Shown: piece by piece, positions 9,806 to 17,736 of the stretch
Position numbering within the stretch: the first letter of the stretch is position 1
Layout: every line of letters starts with the position of its first letter
Assembly (NCBI RefSeq): GCF_015668195.1
Contig: NZ_JADPFC010000001.1
Span: forward strand, 868,001-932,000
Direction of reading: 5' to 3'
Source: Romboutsia_C sp015668195
GTDB lineage: Bacteria; Bacillota; Clostridia; Peptostreptococcales; Peptostreptococcaceae
DNA length: 64,000 bases
The notes under the pieces: generated by a model
What the model was told of the DNA's origin: nothing
Databases searched by the model: none
The model's input: the letters and a program-made list of their open reading frames with translations, nothing else
Translations under genes and position numbers: made by a program

Positions 9806-10462
9806 CTAAAGCTTAATTTTAACCTCGATAGCTTTTCCTATTATACCTACATATCCATTTTCTAAGTCACTAGCTGGATAAAACATAGGTGCATACTTAG
9901 GGTTTTCTGATTGTAAAACAATTCCATTTTCTTGTTTATATATTCTTTTTAGAGTTGCTTCATCGCCATTAACCCTAACGGCCATAATATCACCATTACA
10001 TTCTAAATAATCTTGTTTTCTTATAAGGACTCTATTACCTTCGTTGATTTGAGCGTTTATCATACTATCGCCCTTTACTTCCAAATAAAAATATTCTTCC
10101 CCCACTGATAATTCCTCCTGATGTATGTATTCAAAGTCAACTATATTTTCTTCAGCAAACATAGGAATACCAGCTTTTATAACTCCCAATACTGGTACTT
10201 TAACCATCTTATTACTGTCTAGTTTTTCTAAATTAGATAACTTAATATCATCAGTTTTATTGTCAGAAATATCATTTCCCAACAGGTAATCTGTTGTTAC
10301 ATTAAAATACTTAGCTATATTAGAAAGCATTTCTATATCTGGTTTTCTTTTTCCGCTTTCCCAGTTAGATACTGTTTGTTTAGTAACATTAAATAACTTT
10401 GCGAATTCAACTTGATTTAACCCTGTTTTAAGTCTTTCTTTTTTAAATCTATCACATAACAT
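9806..10462 (-). CDS. S24-type phage repressor (CI/LexA-like)
   Basis: An N-terminal helix-turn-helix (residues about 5-60, FAKLFNVTKQTVSNWESGKRKP) is joined to a peptidase S24 domain. The putative self-cleavage site is in VLGVIKAGIP, the Ser nucleophile in GDSMI and the Lys in DEATLKRI. It should hold the prophage silent and be inactivated by RecA during the SOS response. It is divergent from the Cro-like gene, across a 183-base operator region. Confidence 0.92.
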   Translation of the reverse strand: MLCDRFKKERLKTGLNQVEFAKLFNVTKQTVSNWESGKRKPDIEMLSNIAKYFNVTTDYLLGNDISDNKTDDIKLSNLEKLDSNKMVKVPVLGVIKAGIPMFAEENIVDFEYIHQEELSVGEEYFYLEVKGDSMINAQINEGNRVLIRKQDYLECNGDIMAVRVNGDEATLKRIYKQENGIVLQSENPKYAPMFYPASDLENGYVGIIGKAIEVKIKL

Positions 10463-10571
10463 ATCTACATTCCTCCTAACTATATTGTAAACTAAAAATT
10501 GACTAAAATAAAATTATATTACTTAAAATATAAAAAAATGAATACTTTTTCAAAAAAAGTTTAAAATAATG

Positions 10572-10600
10572 TTGACAGTAAACAACATGTTGACTATAAT
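10572..10600 (+). promoter_or_regulatory. Consensus early (lytic) promoter with repressor operators
   Basis: TTGACA (10572-10577), a 17-base spacer and TATAAT (10595-10600) form a perfect sigma-A promoter for the cro-side operon. GTTGAC half-sites (10571 and 10590) and an inverted GTCAAC at 10614 overlap it and are likely CI/Cro operators. Another GTCAAC lies near the end of the cro gene at 10845. Confidence 0.8.
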
Positions 10601-10645
10601 TTAAGTATAAACAGTCAACATAAAGTTTACAGAAAGGGGTTTTAA

Positions 10646-10855
10646 ATGATACAAACAAATAATTTAGTAGCTTATAGAAAGCTACATAATCTAAAACAAG
10701 AAGATGTTGCAAAAATTCTTAATATGTCCAAAACTTCTTATAGTTATAAAGAAACTGGTAAACAAGAGTTTAGACTTAATGAAGCTAAAATACTTGCAGA
10801 CTATTTTGGTACAACAATAGATGATATTTTTTTTAATAATTTAGTCAACATTTAG
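10646..10855 (+). CDS. Cro-like helix-turn-helix regulator
   Basis: The 69-residue protein is a single XRE-type helix-turn-helix domain (KQEDVAKILNMSKTSYSYKETGKQ). It is the first gene right of the divergent operator and follows GAAAGGGG, the usual position for a Cro-type switch protein that opposes the S24 repressor. Confidence 0.85.
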   Translation: MIQTNNLVAYRKLHNLKQEDVAKILNMSKTSYSYKETGKQEFRLNEAKILADYFGTTIDDIFFNNLVNI

Positions 10856-10918
10856 ATGACTAAAATAGTTTAACCTGATCAGTATAAAAAATTAGGCAAT
10901 ATTTGGAGGGAGAAGTAA

Positions 10919-11638
10919 ATGAGTGAAATAGTGAAAACAACAAATGAAGATATAGTTAGAGTATCTTCTAGAGAAGTATCAGTAATGATGGATATAAGGC
11001 ATGATAATTTAATAGCAAAAATAGAAAAGCATACAGAAATATTTAAAAAAGTTACTGACCTAAAAAATAAGGTGAGTGATTTATGGATAGAAAGCACATA
11101 TAAGGATTCAACTGGTAGAACTTTAAAGGATTATAAAATTTCTAAAAAAGGTTGTGAGTTTTTAGCTCATAAAACAACTGGAGAAAAGGGAGATCTATTC
11201 ACTATAAAATATATGGATAGGTTTGAAGAAATGGAGAAGTCATTAAAAAAACAGAAGGTATTATCACCAATGGAGCAATTAAAACTTCAATATCAAGTAT
11301 TAGAAGATCATGAACAAAGATTTGAAAAAATAGAAGAAAGACTAGATAGTTTAGAAATAAATCCACACCAGAAAAGAGCTATACAAAGAGCTAAGAGTAA
11401 AAGAGTTGTAGAGTTATTAGGTGGAAGAAAAAGTGTAGCTTATAAAGATGCAAGTTTAAGAGCTAAAGTATATGCAGATATGGGAAGACAATACAATAAT
11501 TACTTTGATATAAGTGAGTATGCATATACACCAAGAAATAGATATGAAGAAGCTTTAGAACTAATAGCTACATATAATCTTACAGTTGAGCTTAGCATGG
11601 AAGTTAGACAAAGAAATAATCAATTAAAATTTTTGTAG
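10919..11638 (+). CDS. Rha-family antirepressor with ORF6C domain
   Basis: Residues about 10-110 match the Rha/pRha fold (SSREVSVMMDIRHDNLIAKI, YKISKKGCEFLAHKTTGEKGDLFTIKYMDRF). A coiled linker follows, then a C-terminal ORF6C-type region (QKRAIQRAKSKRVVELLGG, AKVYADMGRQYNNYFD). Such proteins act as early regulators or antirepressors in temperate phages. GGAGGGAG precedes the ATG. It is part of the early operon. Confidence 0.85.
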   Translation: MSEIVKTTNEDIVRVSSREVSVMMDIRHDNLIAKIEKHTEIFKKVTDLKNKVSDLWIESTYKDSTGRTLKDYKISKKGCEFLAHKTTGEKGDLFTIKYMDRFEEMEKSLKKQKVLSPMEQLKLQYQVLEDHEQRFEKIEERLDSLEINPHQKRAIQRAKSKRVVELLGGRKSVAYKDASLRAKVYADMGRQYNNYFDISEYAYTPRNRYEEALELIATYNLTVELSMEVRQRNNQLKFL

Positions 11639-11651
11639 GAGTAGATTATCA

Positions 11652-11849
11652 ATGAAAAAAAATATAAATTTGGCAGATAGAATTTGGACAACTAAGCATT
11701 TACAACTTTATTTAGATATATCTCCTAATACTGCATATAACGAAATAAGACAAGCAGAAAAACAAGGTTGGTTCTTTGTTAGAAAAACAGGAAGAAAATA
11801 TACTTTTCCTAGAGATGGAGTGCTTGATTACTATGAAGGGAGGTGTTAA
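11652..11849 (+). CDS. Small MerR/excisionase-like DNA-binding protein
   Basis: This 65-residue protein looks like a winged helix-turn-helix of the excisionase (HTH_17) type: WTTKHLQLYLDISPNTAYNEIRQAEKQGWFFVRKTGRKYTFPRDGVLDYY. Its place in the early operon makes it a candidate Xis, although a general regulator is possible. TAGGAG lies upstream. Confidence 0.65.
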   Translation: MKKNINLADRIWTTKHLQLYLDISPNTAYNEIRQAEKQGWFFVRKTGRKYTFPRDGVLDYYEGRC

Positions 11850-11851
11850 GT

Positions 11852-11986
11852 GTGAATATGAATAAGACATTCTTCGATTTGACTTTACAAGATTGCATAG
11901 AACTACATGAAAAGAAAAATTGGGTCTTTATATATGCAGATGGTAAGTTTGCAGGAATGAGAATAGAAAAAGACCTACTGCAATAG
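11852..11986 (+). CDS. 44-residue early phage protein
   Basis: A GTG start at 11852 stands six bases after GGGAGGTG, inside the tail of the previous gene's neighbourhood. The product reads MNMNKTFFDLTLQDC and then a short beta-rich tail (NWVFIYADGKFAGMRIEKDL). I do not recognise it. Its 3' end lies in a hairpin (AGACCTA/TAGGTCT, 11971-11990) without a T tract, possibly an attenuator or mRNA-processing site before yqaJ. Confidence 0.55.
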   Translation: MNMNKTFFDLTLQDCIELHEKKNWVFIYADGKFAGMRIEKDLLQ

Positions 11987-12042
11987 GTCTAATTCAAAAA
12001 CTAAAAACTAAAATTTATTCAATATAAGGAGGATAACACAAC

Positions 12043-13026
12043 ATGAATGATGTTGCAATATTATCTCAAGATAAAAAAACTAGAAAATATTTGGAAGCTA
12101 AAGTAATAGCAGATACAAAGGATATGCCAAAAGAAGAATGGCTAAAGCATAGACAAGCAGGTATAGGTGGAAGTGATGCAAGTTGTATAGCAGGATTAAA
12201 TCATTGGAAATCAGCTATACAGTTATATATGGATAAGAAACAAGATAATCCACAAGAAATTAAAAGCTTAAGAATGGAATTAGGTAATAGATTAGAGGGA
12301 TTAGTAGCGGAATTATTTACAGAAGAAACAGGGTTAAAAGTTAGAAATGTAAACGGAATACTTAAAAATGAAAAATATCCATTTGCATTAGCAAATATAG
12401 ATAGAGCAATAGTTGGAGAAAAAGCATTTTTAGAATGTAAAACAACAAATAGTTATGCATTAAAAGAATGGGAAGAGGGAGTACCTTCTCATTATGAAAT
12501 ACAGTGTTTACATTACATGGCAATAACAGGAGCAACACATTGTTATATAGCAGCATTGATAGGTAATAGTGATTTTATATGGCACAAAATAGAAAGAGAT
12601 GAAGAAACAATAGATTATCTTATGCAGATTGAAAAAGACTTTTGGGAAAATAACATTTTAAAAGATGAAGTTCCATTACCAGATGGAAGTGATGCATATA
12701 GTGAGTATTTAAAAGAAAAGTACAAAAAATCAAACGGACAAGAAATAGAGTTACATTTATTAGAGGATGGACCAGGAAAGCTTTTAAGATATGACGAGAT
12801 AGTATCGGATATAAAGACATTGGAAAGTGAAAAGAAGCTTATAGAACAGGAAATACAGTTTTATATGGAAGAATTTGAAGTAGCCAAGGTAGGGGAGAGA
12901 AAAATAACTTGGAAAACTTCAACTAGAAATACAATAGATAGTAAAAGATTGAAAAAAGAAATGCCTGAGATTGCAGATCAATTTATAAAAACTAGTTCAA
13001 GTAGAACCTTTAGGATAGGTAAATAA
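12043..13026 (+). CDS. YqaJ-family phage exonuclease
   Basis: The 327-residue protein has the lambda-exonuclease-like motifs GIGGSDASCIAGL, an acidic residue in PFALANIDRAIVGE and FLECKTTN (the E-x-K signature), and a C-terminal coiled region. It should resect double-stranded DNA 5' to 3' and hand single strands to RecT, encoded 23 bases downstream. Together they make a two-gene single-strand-annealing recombination system. Confidence 0.9.
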   Translation: MNDVAILSQDKKTRKYLEAKVIADTKDMPKEEWLKHRQAGIGGSDASCIAGLNHWKSAIQLYMDKKQDNPQEIKSLRMELGNRLEGLVAELFTEETGLKVRNVNGILKNEKYPFALANIDRAIVGEKAFLECKTTNSYALKEWEEGVPSHYEIQCLHYMAITGATHCYIAALIGNSDFIWHKIERDEETIDYLMQIEKDFWENNILKDEVPLPDGSDAYSEYLKEKYKKSNGQEIELHLLEDGPGKLLRYDEIVSDIKTLESEKKLIEQEIQFYMEEFEVAKVGERKITWKTSTRNTIDSKRLKKEMPEIADQFIKTSSSRTFRIGK

Positions 13027-13049
13027 ATAAAAAAAGGATGGTAAATAAA

Positions 13050-13874
13050 ATGGCAGATTTAAAAAATAAATTACAAGCTAAAGCAACAGGAACAACAACA
13101 GTAAAAAAAGTTAGCCCTAACAAAGCTATGGAGCAATTAATGACACAAATGGCAGGACAAATAAAGAAAGCTTTACCAGAGCATATGTCTAGTGAAAGAT
13201 TCCAAAGAGTAGCACTAACTGCATTTGGTAGTAACCCTAAATTTTTAAATTGTGAGCCTATGAGTTTCTTAGCTGCAATGATGGATTCAGCTCAATTAGG
13301 ATTAGAGCCTAATACACCGTTAGGACAAGCTTATATAATACCATATGGCAATAAAGTGCAGTTCCAAGTTGGATATAAGGGTTTATTAGAATTAGCTTTA
13401 AGAAGTGGCAAGATAAAGACCTTATATGCACATGAAGTCAGAGCGAATGATAAGTTTGAGGTTAAATATGGATTACATCAAGATTTAATACATGAGCCAG
13501 TTTTGAAGGGTGAAAGAGGAGATGTAATAGGGTACTATGCAGTTTATCATCTTGATACTGGAGGACATAGCTTTGTATTCATGACTAAAGAAGAAGTATT
13601 AACTCATGCTAGAAATAAAAGTAAAACTTTTAATAATGGACCTTGGCAAACTGATTTTGATGCTATGGCTAAGAAAACAGTTATAAAACAGCTTTTAAAA
13701 TATGCACCTTTAAGCATAGAAATGCAAAAAGCTGTAAGTAGTGATGAAACAGTTAAATCTAAAATAGATGAAGATATGAGTTTGGTAAATGATGAATCAG
13801 ATAGCTTAGAAGTTGATTATGAAGTTAAGGAAGACGTTCAAGAAGGACAAGGAACATTTGAAGATGTTAAGTAA
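13050..13874 (+). CDS. recT: RecT single-strand annealing protein
   Basis: The 274-residue protein carries the RecT core (ERFQRVALTAFGSNPKFLNCEPMSFLAAMM, LGLEPNTPLGQAYIIPYGNKVQFQVGYKGLLELA) and an acidic C-terminal tail. It anneals complementary strands produced by the adjacent YqaJ nuclease. I place the start at 13050, preceded by AAAGGATGG; an in-frame ATG at 13038 lies inside that site. Its stop overlaps the next ATG (TAATG). Confidence 0.93.
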   Translation: MADLKNKLQAKATGTTTVKKVSPNKAMEQLMTQMAGQIKKALPEHMSSERFQRVALTAFGSNPKFLNCEPMSFLAAMMDSAQLGLEPNTPLGQAYIIPYGNKVQFQVGYKGLLELALRSGKIKTLYAHEVRANDKFEVKYGLHQDLIHEPVLKGERGDVIGYYAVYHLDTGGHSFVFMTKEEVLTHARNKSKTFNNGPWQTDFDAMAKKTVIKQLLKYAPLSIEMQKAVSSDETVKSKIDEDMSLVNDESDSLEVDYEVKEDVQEGQGTFEDVK

Positions 13875-13954
13875 TGGAATTTATCAAAGAGGTGGTGGTA
13901 TTTTACACACTACCACTTCTAGCAACACTAATAATGGTTAGGAGCAAAAGATAA
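13874..13954 (+). CDS. 26-residue membrane peptide, coupled to recT
   Basis: The ATG overlaps the recT stop codon in TAATG. The peptide MEFIKEVVVFYTLPLLATLI plus MVRSKR has one hydrophobic segment and a basic end, so it probably sits in the membrane. It ends in a second TAATG that starts the next tiny gene. No independent ribosome site is seen, so translation is likely coupled. Function unknown. Confidence 0.5.
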   Translation: MEFIKEVVVFYTLPLLATLIMVRSKR

Positions 13955-14037
13955 TGCAATTAATTTATACAGTATTGATTATAGATATAGTGGTTCTATG
14001 GTTAGTATATCAAATATATATAAGGTACTTAAGATAA
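13954..14037 (+). CDS. 27-residue membrane peptide, coupled to previous
   Basis: The ATG overlaps the previous stop (TAATG), and TTAGGAG also lies nine bases upstream. The peptide starts MQLIYTVLIIDIVVLWLVYQ and ends in IYIRYLR, so it is almost entirely hydrophobic with a basic end. Function unknown. It sits between recT and the replication initiator. Confidence 0.5.
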   Translation: MQLIYTVLIIDIVVLWLVYQIYIRYLR

Positions 14038-14044
14038 GTAGGTG

Positions 14045-14839
14045 ATGACACTGGAAAGAGCTTTTAAAGGCATCTGGATACCTAAGGAAATATGGCTTAA
14101 CAAAGAACTAACATTATTAGAAAAAGTATTCTTTGTAGAAATAGATAGCTTAGACAATGAAAGTGGATGCTTTGCTAGTAATGAATATTTTTCAACTTTC
14201 TTTGACTTATCTAAGAATAGATGCTCAGAAATTATAAAATCTTTAGAAAAAAAGAAAATGATAAGAATTTCATATGTATATAAAGAAAATAGCAAAGCTA
14301 TAGATAAAAGAATTATAAGGGTACTCGATAAATCGAATAGGGGTGTTCGAAATCTCGACAGAGGTACTCGAAATCTCGAAGAGGGGTATTCGGAAAACTG
14401 TGAAGATAATAATACATATATTAATAATACAAGTATTAATAGTATGTATATAAATAAAGATGATTCTCTTAAAGAATTTAGTAAACTTTATGAAAAAAAC
14501 TTAGGTCTTATAAATGGAATAGTAGCAGAATGGCTTGTAGAAATGTCAGAAACTATAGATTGTAAACTTTTTAAAAGAGCTATAGAAATAGCAACAGAAA
14601 AAAGTAAATGTAATCTAGGATATGTAAAAGGCATAATCAGGCAATGGTTAGATGTAAATATAACAACGTATGAGCAATTAGAAGCTTATCAATTACAAAA
14701 GAAAAACCAAAAGGAAGTGAAATCCAATGACAGAGAAACAAAAAGAAGAGTACAAGAAGAGAGCTCAGAAAATGATAGAGCAAGTGAAGAAGCAAGAAGG
14801 GCAGAACTACTTAGAAGAATTAGAGAACTCGACGATTAG
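14045..14839 (+). CDS. DnaD-type phage replication initiator
   Basis: The N-terminal region is a helix-turn-helix domain (CFASNEYFSTFFDLSKNRCSEIIKSLEKKKMIRI). The C-terminal region resembles the DnaD/DnaB_2 domain (NLGYVKGIIRQWLD). Between them lies a stretch encoded by four iterons (14319-14393). It should bind the phage origin inside its own gene and recruit the DnaC-like loader encoded next, whose gene it overlaps by 113 bases. The start is either the ATG at 14045 or a GTG at 14042; neither has an ideal ribosome site. Confidence 0.8.
   Translation: MTLERAFKGIWIPKEIWLNKELTLLEKVFFVEIDSLDNESGCFASNEYFSTFFDLSKNRCSEIIKSLEKKKMIRISYVYKENSKAIDKRIIRVLDKSNRGVRNLDRGTRNLEEGYSENCEDNNTYINNTSINSMYINKDDSLKEFSKLYEKNLGLINGIVAEWLVEMSETIDCKLFKRAIEIATEKSKCNLGYVKGIIRQWLDVNITTYEQLEAYQLQKKNQKEVKSNDRETKRRVQEESSENDRASEEARRAELLRRIRELDD
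14319..14393 (+). repeat. Iterons: probable phage replication origin
   Basis: Four 10-mers related to GGGTACTCGA begin at 14319, 14341, 14362 and 14384 (GGGTACTCGA, GGGTGTTCGA, AGGTACTCGA, GGGTATTCGG). Their spacing is 22, 21 and 22 bases, about two helical turns. They lie inside the initiator gene between its two domains, as in many phages whose initiator binds within its own gene. Confidence 0.75.
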
Positions 14840-15515
14840 ATATAAGTGTGATAAATGCAGAGATATGCTTTTTATAGAGTTAGAAGATGGAAGTTATGGA
14901 CATTGTAGATGTAGAGCTTTAAGAATAGCGGAAGAAAAGTTAAAGGCTAGTGGTATAAGTGAAGAATTTAGAAGAATGAGATTTGAAACTTATAATTATG
15001 AAACTAATATGCAGACAATGGAAGCTTTTTTAACAGCAAAAAACTACTCTAAGAATTTCGAAGACATTAGAGTAGTTCGTAAAAATTCTATAATACTAAG
15101 CGGATCAGTTGGTGTTGGTAAAACTCACTTAGCGATGTCTATAGCAAATACATTATTAGATAGATCAATAGGGGTAATATATATGCCCTATAGAAGTAGT
15201 ATTACCAATTTAAAGCAATCTATAACAGATGAAGAAAATTATCAACGTGAAATTAATGTTTATAAAAATGCAGAAGTATTGCTAATAGATGATTTGTTCA
15301 AAGGACGTATAACAGAATCAGATATAAACATTATGTATGAGATATTAGATTATAGATACTTTAAATGTTTACCAGTAATAATTACAACAGAAAAGCTTAT
15401 AGATGCATTGTTAGATATAGATGAAGCTATAGGTAGCAGATTGTATGAAATGTGCAAGAATTACGTTATTGAAATAAAAGGTAAAGGATTAAATTATAGA
15501 ATGCAAGGTGCTTAA
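14727..15515 (+). CDS. DnaC/IstB-like helicase loader ATPase
   Basis: The 262-residue AAA+ protein has Walker A SGSVGVGKTHLA and Walker B VLLIDDLFKG. Before these lies a zinc-ribbon-like CDKC...CRC segment (about residues 38-60). It should load the replicative helicase at the origin together with the DnaD-type initiator. AAGGAAG precedes the ATG. The start lies inside the previous gene in another frame, suggesting translational coupling. Confidence 0.9.
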   Translation: MTEKQKEEYKKRAQKMIEQVKKQEGQNYLEELENSTIRYKCDKCRDMLFIELEDGSYGHCRCRALRIAEEKLKASGISEEFRRMRFETYNYETNMQTMEAFLTAKNYSKNFEDIRVVRKNSIILSGSVGVGKTHLAMSIANTLLDRSIGVIYMPYRSSITNLKQSITDEENYQREINVYKNAEVLLIDDLFKGRITESDINIMYEILDYRYFKCLPVIITTEKLIDALLDIDEAIGSRLYEMCKNYVIEIKGKGLNYRMQGA

Positions 15516-15541
15516 TAACAAAAGATAAGGGGAGATTAGTA

Positions 15542-15793
15542 ATGATAATAATAAGAAGCAAAGAGAAGGAAACAATAGGTAAATATGTAGAGGTTATAGC
15601 AGAAGAATCTACTGTAATAGGGGTAACTTCTTCTGGATCTACAACAGAACTAGGGACTTATGTAAGTAAGGAAAGAGCTATATCAGTTATAGACTATATA
15701 CACAGCTTTATACAAAATGGATACAAGAAAGACTATTTAGATAATAAATACAGAGTTATGCAAGAAGAGATATTTATAATGCCAAGAAATTAA
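15542..15793 (+). CDS. Early phage protein, 83 residues, unknown
   Basis: GGGGAG precedes the ATG. The product (MIIIRSKEKETIGKYVEVIA and on) shows a mixed alpha/beta pattern without cysteines or membrane segments. I do not recognise it. Its position after the helicase loader suggests a small early-operon protein. Confidence 0.65.
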   Translation: MIIIRSKEKETIGKYVEVIAEESTVIGVTSSGSTTELGTYVSKERAISVIDYIHSFIQNGYKKDYLDNKYRVMQEEIFIMPRN

Positions 15794-15818
15794 AAAGTAT
15801 ATATGGGGGGAGAATTAA

Positions 15819-16412
15819 ATGTTAGAAAGAGAATATAGAGTTCCAAATACACTAGGACCTAATGATCTAACTGATGATAAAACAATGCTAAATTATCTTG
15901 CATTAGCTAAATGTATAACTGGAGTGAAAATAAATGGTTCAATAAAATATCCTAGTATATCTCAGGCATGTTCTGCATATAAGCTATATTGCGACTTAAA
16001 TCTAGAAGACGAAGTAAAACAAGACACTAAGGAAACTAAAACAACTAAAAAGATAAAACATAATAAAAGACTAAAAATATTAGCTACAAATGTTAAAACT
16101 GGGAAAAGTACATTATGTCATGGGAACGGAGAAGTTGAACTTTTAACAAGTATACCTGCAGGAAGTGTTGCTAACTACTGCAACAATGGGTGTACATATA
16201 AGAAAACTTGGAGACTTAGCAGAGTTGGTAAAAAAGAAGGACCTTCGAATGCTAAGCATGTAAGATTGACAAATTTAAAAACAGGAGAAGTAAAAGAGAT
16301 AACAGGGCTAAACAATGTTGGAAAGTTCTTTAATAGATCACCAGTTACTGTAGGGATATATCTTAGAAAAGATGGAGCTTATAAAGGCTGGAAGATAGAA
16401 TATATAGATTAA
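15819..16412 (+). CDS. NUMOD-like repeat protein
   Basis: The 197-residue protein contains two related modules: KILATNVKTGKSTLCHGNGE ending in WRLSRVG, and VRLTNLKTGEVKEITGLNNV ending in GWKIEYI. These resemble the NUMOD DNA-binding modules found behind homing-endonuclease domains. No HNH or GIY-YIG catalytic domain is present. It may be a DNA-binding protein or a remnant of a homing enzyme. GGGGGGAG precedes the ATG. Confidence 0.6.
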   Translation: MLEREYRVPNTLGPNDLTDDKTMLNYLALAKCITGVKINGSIKYPSISQACSAYKLYCDLNLEDEVKQDTKETKTTKKIKHNKRLKILATNVKTGKSTLCHGNGEVELLTSIPAGSVANYCNNGCTYKKTWRLSRVGKKEGPSNAKHVRLTNLKTGEVKEITGLNNVGKFFNRSPVTVGIYLRKDGAYKGWKIEYID

Positions 16413-16421
16413 GTGGAAGCT

Positions 16422-16577
16422 ATGGAATTATATAGAAAAGATGAAGTAGTAGCTAGAGCAGAACATCTTAAAAATCACTATGGATATGATGCACTTTCTG
16501 CTATGAATATAGCAATACAAGAATTACAACTACAAGATAAAAAAGAGAGTGGGGAAACGTATGAATATAATGATTGA
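16422..16577 (+). CDS. 51-residue early phage protein
   Basis: An open frame starts at ATG 16422 (or GTG 16413, directly after the previous stop). The product is helical (VVARAEHLKNHYGYDALSAM, then AIQELQLQDKKESG). It overlaps the start of the dUTPase gene by 17 bases. Unrecognised; supported by tight packing and the absence of another gene in the gap. Confidence 0.5.
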   Translation: MELYRKDEVVARAEHLKNHYGYDALSAMNIAIQELQLQDKKESGETYEYND

Positions 16578-17067
16578 TTTTACATATATAAAAAAAGAGC
16601 AAAATAGGTTCTTAGAATACTTATTAGATGTTAAAGGATATAACTATCAAAAAGATAGCTTTTGTGTCCCATATTGGCTTATATTGGCTCTGCAATCAGA
16701 GTTAGGAGAAATACTACAAGCAAGTATGGTCCATAAATGGTGGAGTAATGAAAAAGTAGATAGAGAACATTTATTAGAAGAATGTGCGGACTTTTTAGCT
16801 CACTTAGGAAATTTAGCAAATTTCTTAGATGAAGATATGATATTTGGAGAACTAGAGGTACAGACAACCGTACCAGAAGTTACATTTAATAGATTAGCCT
16901 ATAGGATAACAACTTTATCTGGAGCTAAAAGACAAGCTAGATACCAACTAAAAAATTACCTAGTACCACTATTTATAGAACTTTTATATAGTCTAGGATT
17001 TAATGTAGATGAATTAAAAGAAGCTTATGAATCTAAGATGGAAAAGAATTACTATAGATTTAAATAA
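16561..17067 (+). CDS. All-alpha dUTPase (dUTPase_2, MazG-like fold)
   Basis: The 168-residue protein has the ExxE...ExxD metal-binding pattern (LALQSELGEILQASMVHKWW, then LLEECADFLAHLGN) of dimeric dUTPases. It should hydrolyse dUTP to dUMP and keep uracil out of phage DNA, and would supply dUMP for thymidylate synthesis by the ThyX-like protein at 22.8 kb. I choose ATG 16561; an in-frame GTG at 16549 lies in the ribosome-site region. Confidence 0.82.
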   Translation: MNIMIDFTYIKKEQNRFLEYLLDVKGYNYQKDSFCVPYWLILALQSELGEILQASMVHKWWSNEKVDREHLLEECADFLAHLGNLANFLDEDMIFGELEVQTTVPEVTFNRLAYRITTLSGAKRQARYQLKNYLVPLFIELLYSLGFNVDELKEAYESKMEKNYYRFK

Positions 17068-17082
17068 GGGGAGATTATACAA

Positions 17083-17238
17083 ATGAGAAATGTTAGGGAT
17101 GAGGAGATTTATATTAGAGCTACTAAAGAAGAAAAAGAAAGCTTAAAGTATATAGCTGACATTTACGACATGAATGTATCTGACTTTGTGAGAATGCTAA
17201 TAAGAGAAAGATTAGAAGAAGAAGGATACAGGGGGTAA
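17083..17238 (+). CDS. 51-residue ribbon-helix-helix-like protein
   Basis: The pattern EEIYIRATKEEKESLKYIAD followed by MNVSDFVRMLIRERLEEEGY fits a CopG/Arc-type ribbon-helix-helix domain: a beta strand, then two helices. AAGGGGAG stands upstream. It probably represses or modulates early phage genes. Confidence 0.65.
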   Translation: MRNVRDEEIYIRATKEEKESLKYIADIYDMNVSDFVRMLIRERLEEEGYRG

Positions 17239-17242
17239 ACAG

Positions 17243-17386
17243 ATGATAAGAGTATATCAATGTATACTAGGAAAGATATATATTACAGTAGGCCATAATT
17301 GGCTTACTGTGAAGCTTAGTCAACTGCTAGATATAGCAATAGTAGAGCAGCAAAGAAGGGAGCTTGAGAAATGTTTAAACAAGTAA
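17243..17386 (+). CDS. 47-residue early phage protein
   Basis: The ATG follows GGGGG five bases after the previous stop, and the 3' end overlaps the next gene by 16 bases. The protein starts MIRVYQCILGKIYITVGHNW and ends in a basic helix. Unrecognised. Confidence 0.5.
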   Translation: MIRVYQCILGKIYITVGHNWLTVKLSQLLDIAIVEQQRRELEKCLNK

Positions 17387-17736
17387 TTAAAGATAAAGAA
17401 ATAGTAGAAGTTGCAGAAGTTAATAGTTTTAAAGTTACATACAAGAATGACTTTATCAACTATATAACAAAGGATCATGAAGAAACTAAAAGACTTAAAT
17501 GGGAAGCTTGGATGTTAGTAAAAAAAGCTAATGAACATGCAGCTAAATATGAGATAAAAGCTAAAAAAAGAATGAAGCATATGACAGAAGATGAAGCATT
17601 TCTGATAAAAGAAGAATTCTTTGAAAAACATGTAAGAGACATGGACGATGAAAAAGCGCATAGATTAGGAGATTTACTGGAAGTGATGATTTTAAATTGG
17701 GGGAAGATGAAGGATGAAAAATTACTTAACTGCTAG
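17371..17736 (+). CDS. Early phage protein, 121 residues, helical
   Basis: AAGGGAG precedes the ATG. The product is charged and mostly helical (EETKRLKWEAWMLVKKANEH and AKKRMKHMTEDEAFLIKEEF). No known domain is recognised. It overlaps its neighbours on both sides, so it is an integral part of the early operon. Confidence 0.65.
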   Translation: MFKQVIKDKEIVEVAEVNSFKVTYKNDFINYITKDHEETKRLKWEAWMLVKKANEHAAKYEIKAKKRMKHMTEDEAFLIKEEFFEKHVRDMDDEKAHRLGDLLEVMILNWGKMKDEKLLNC

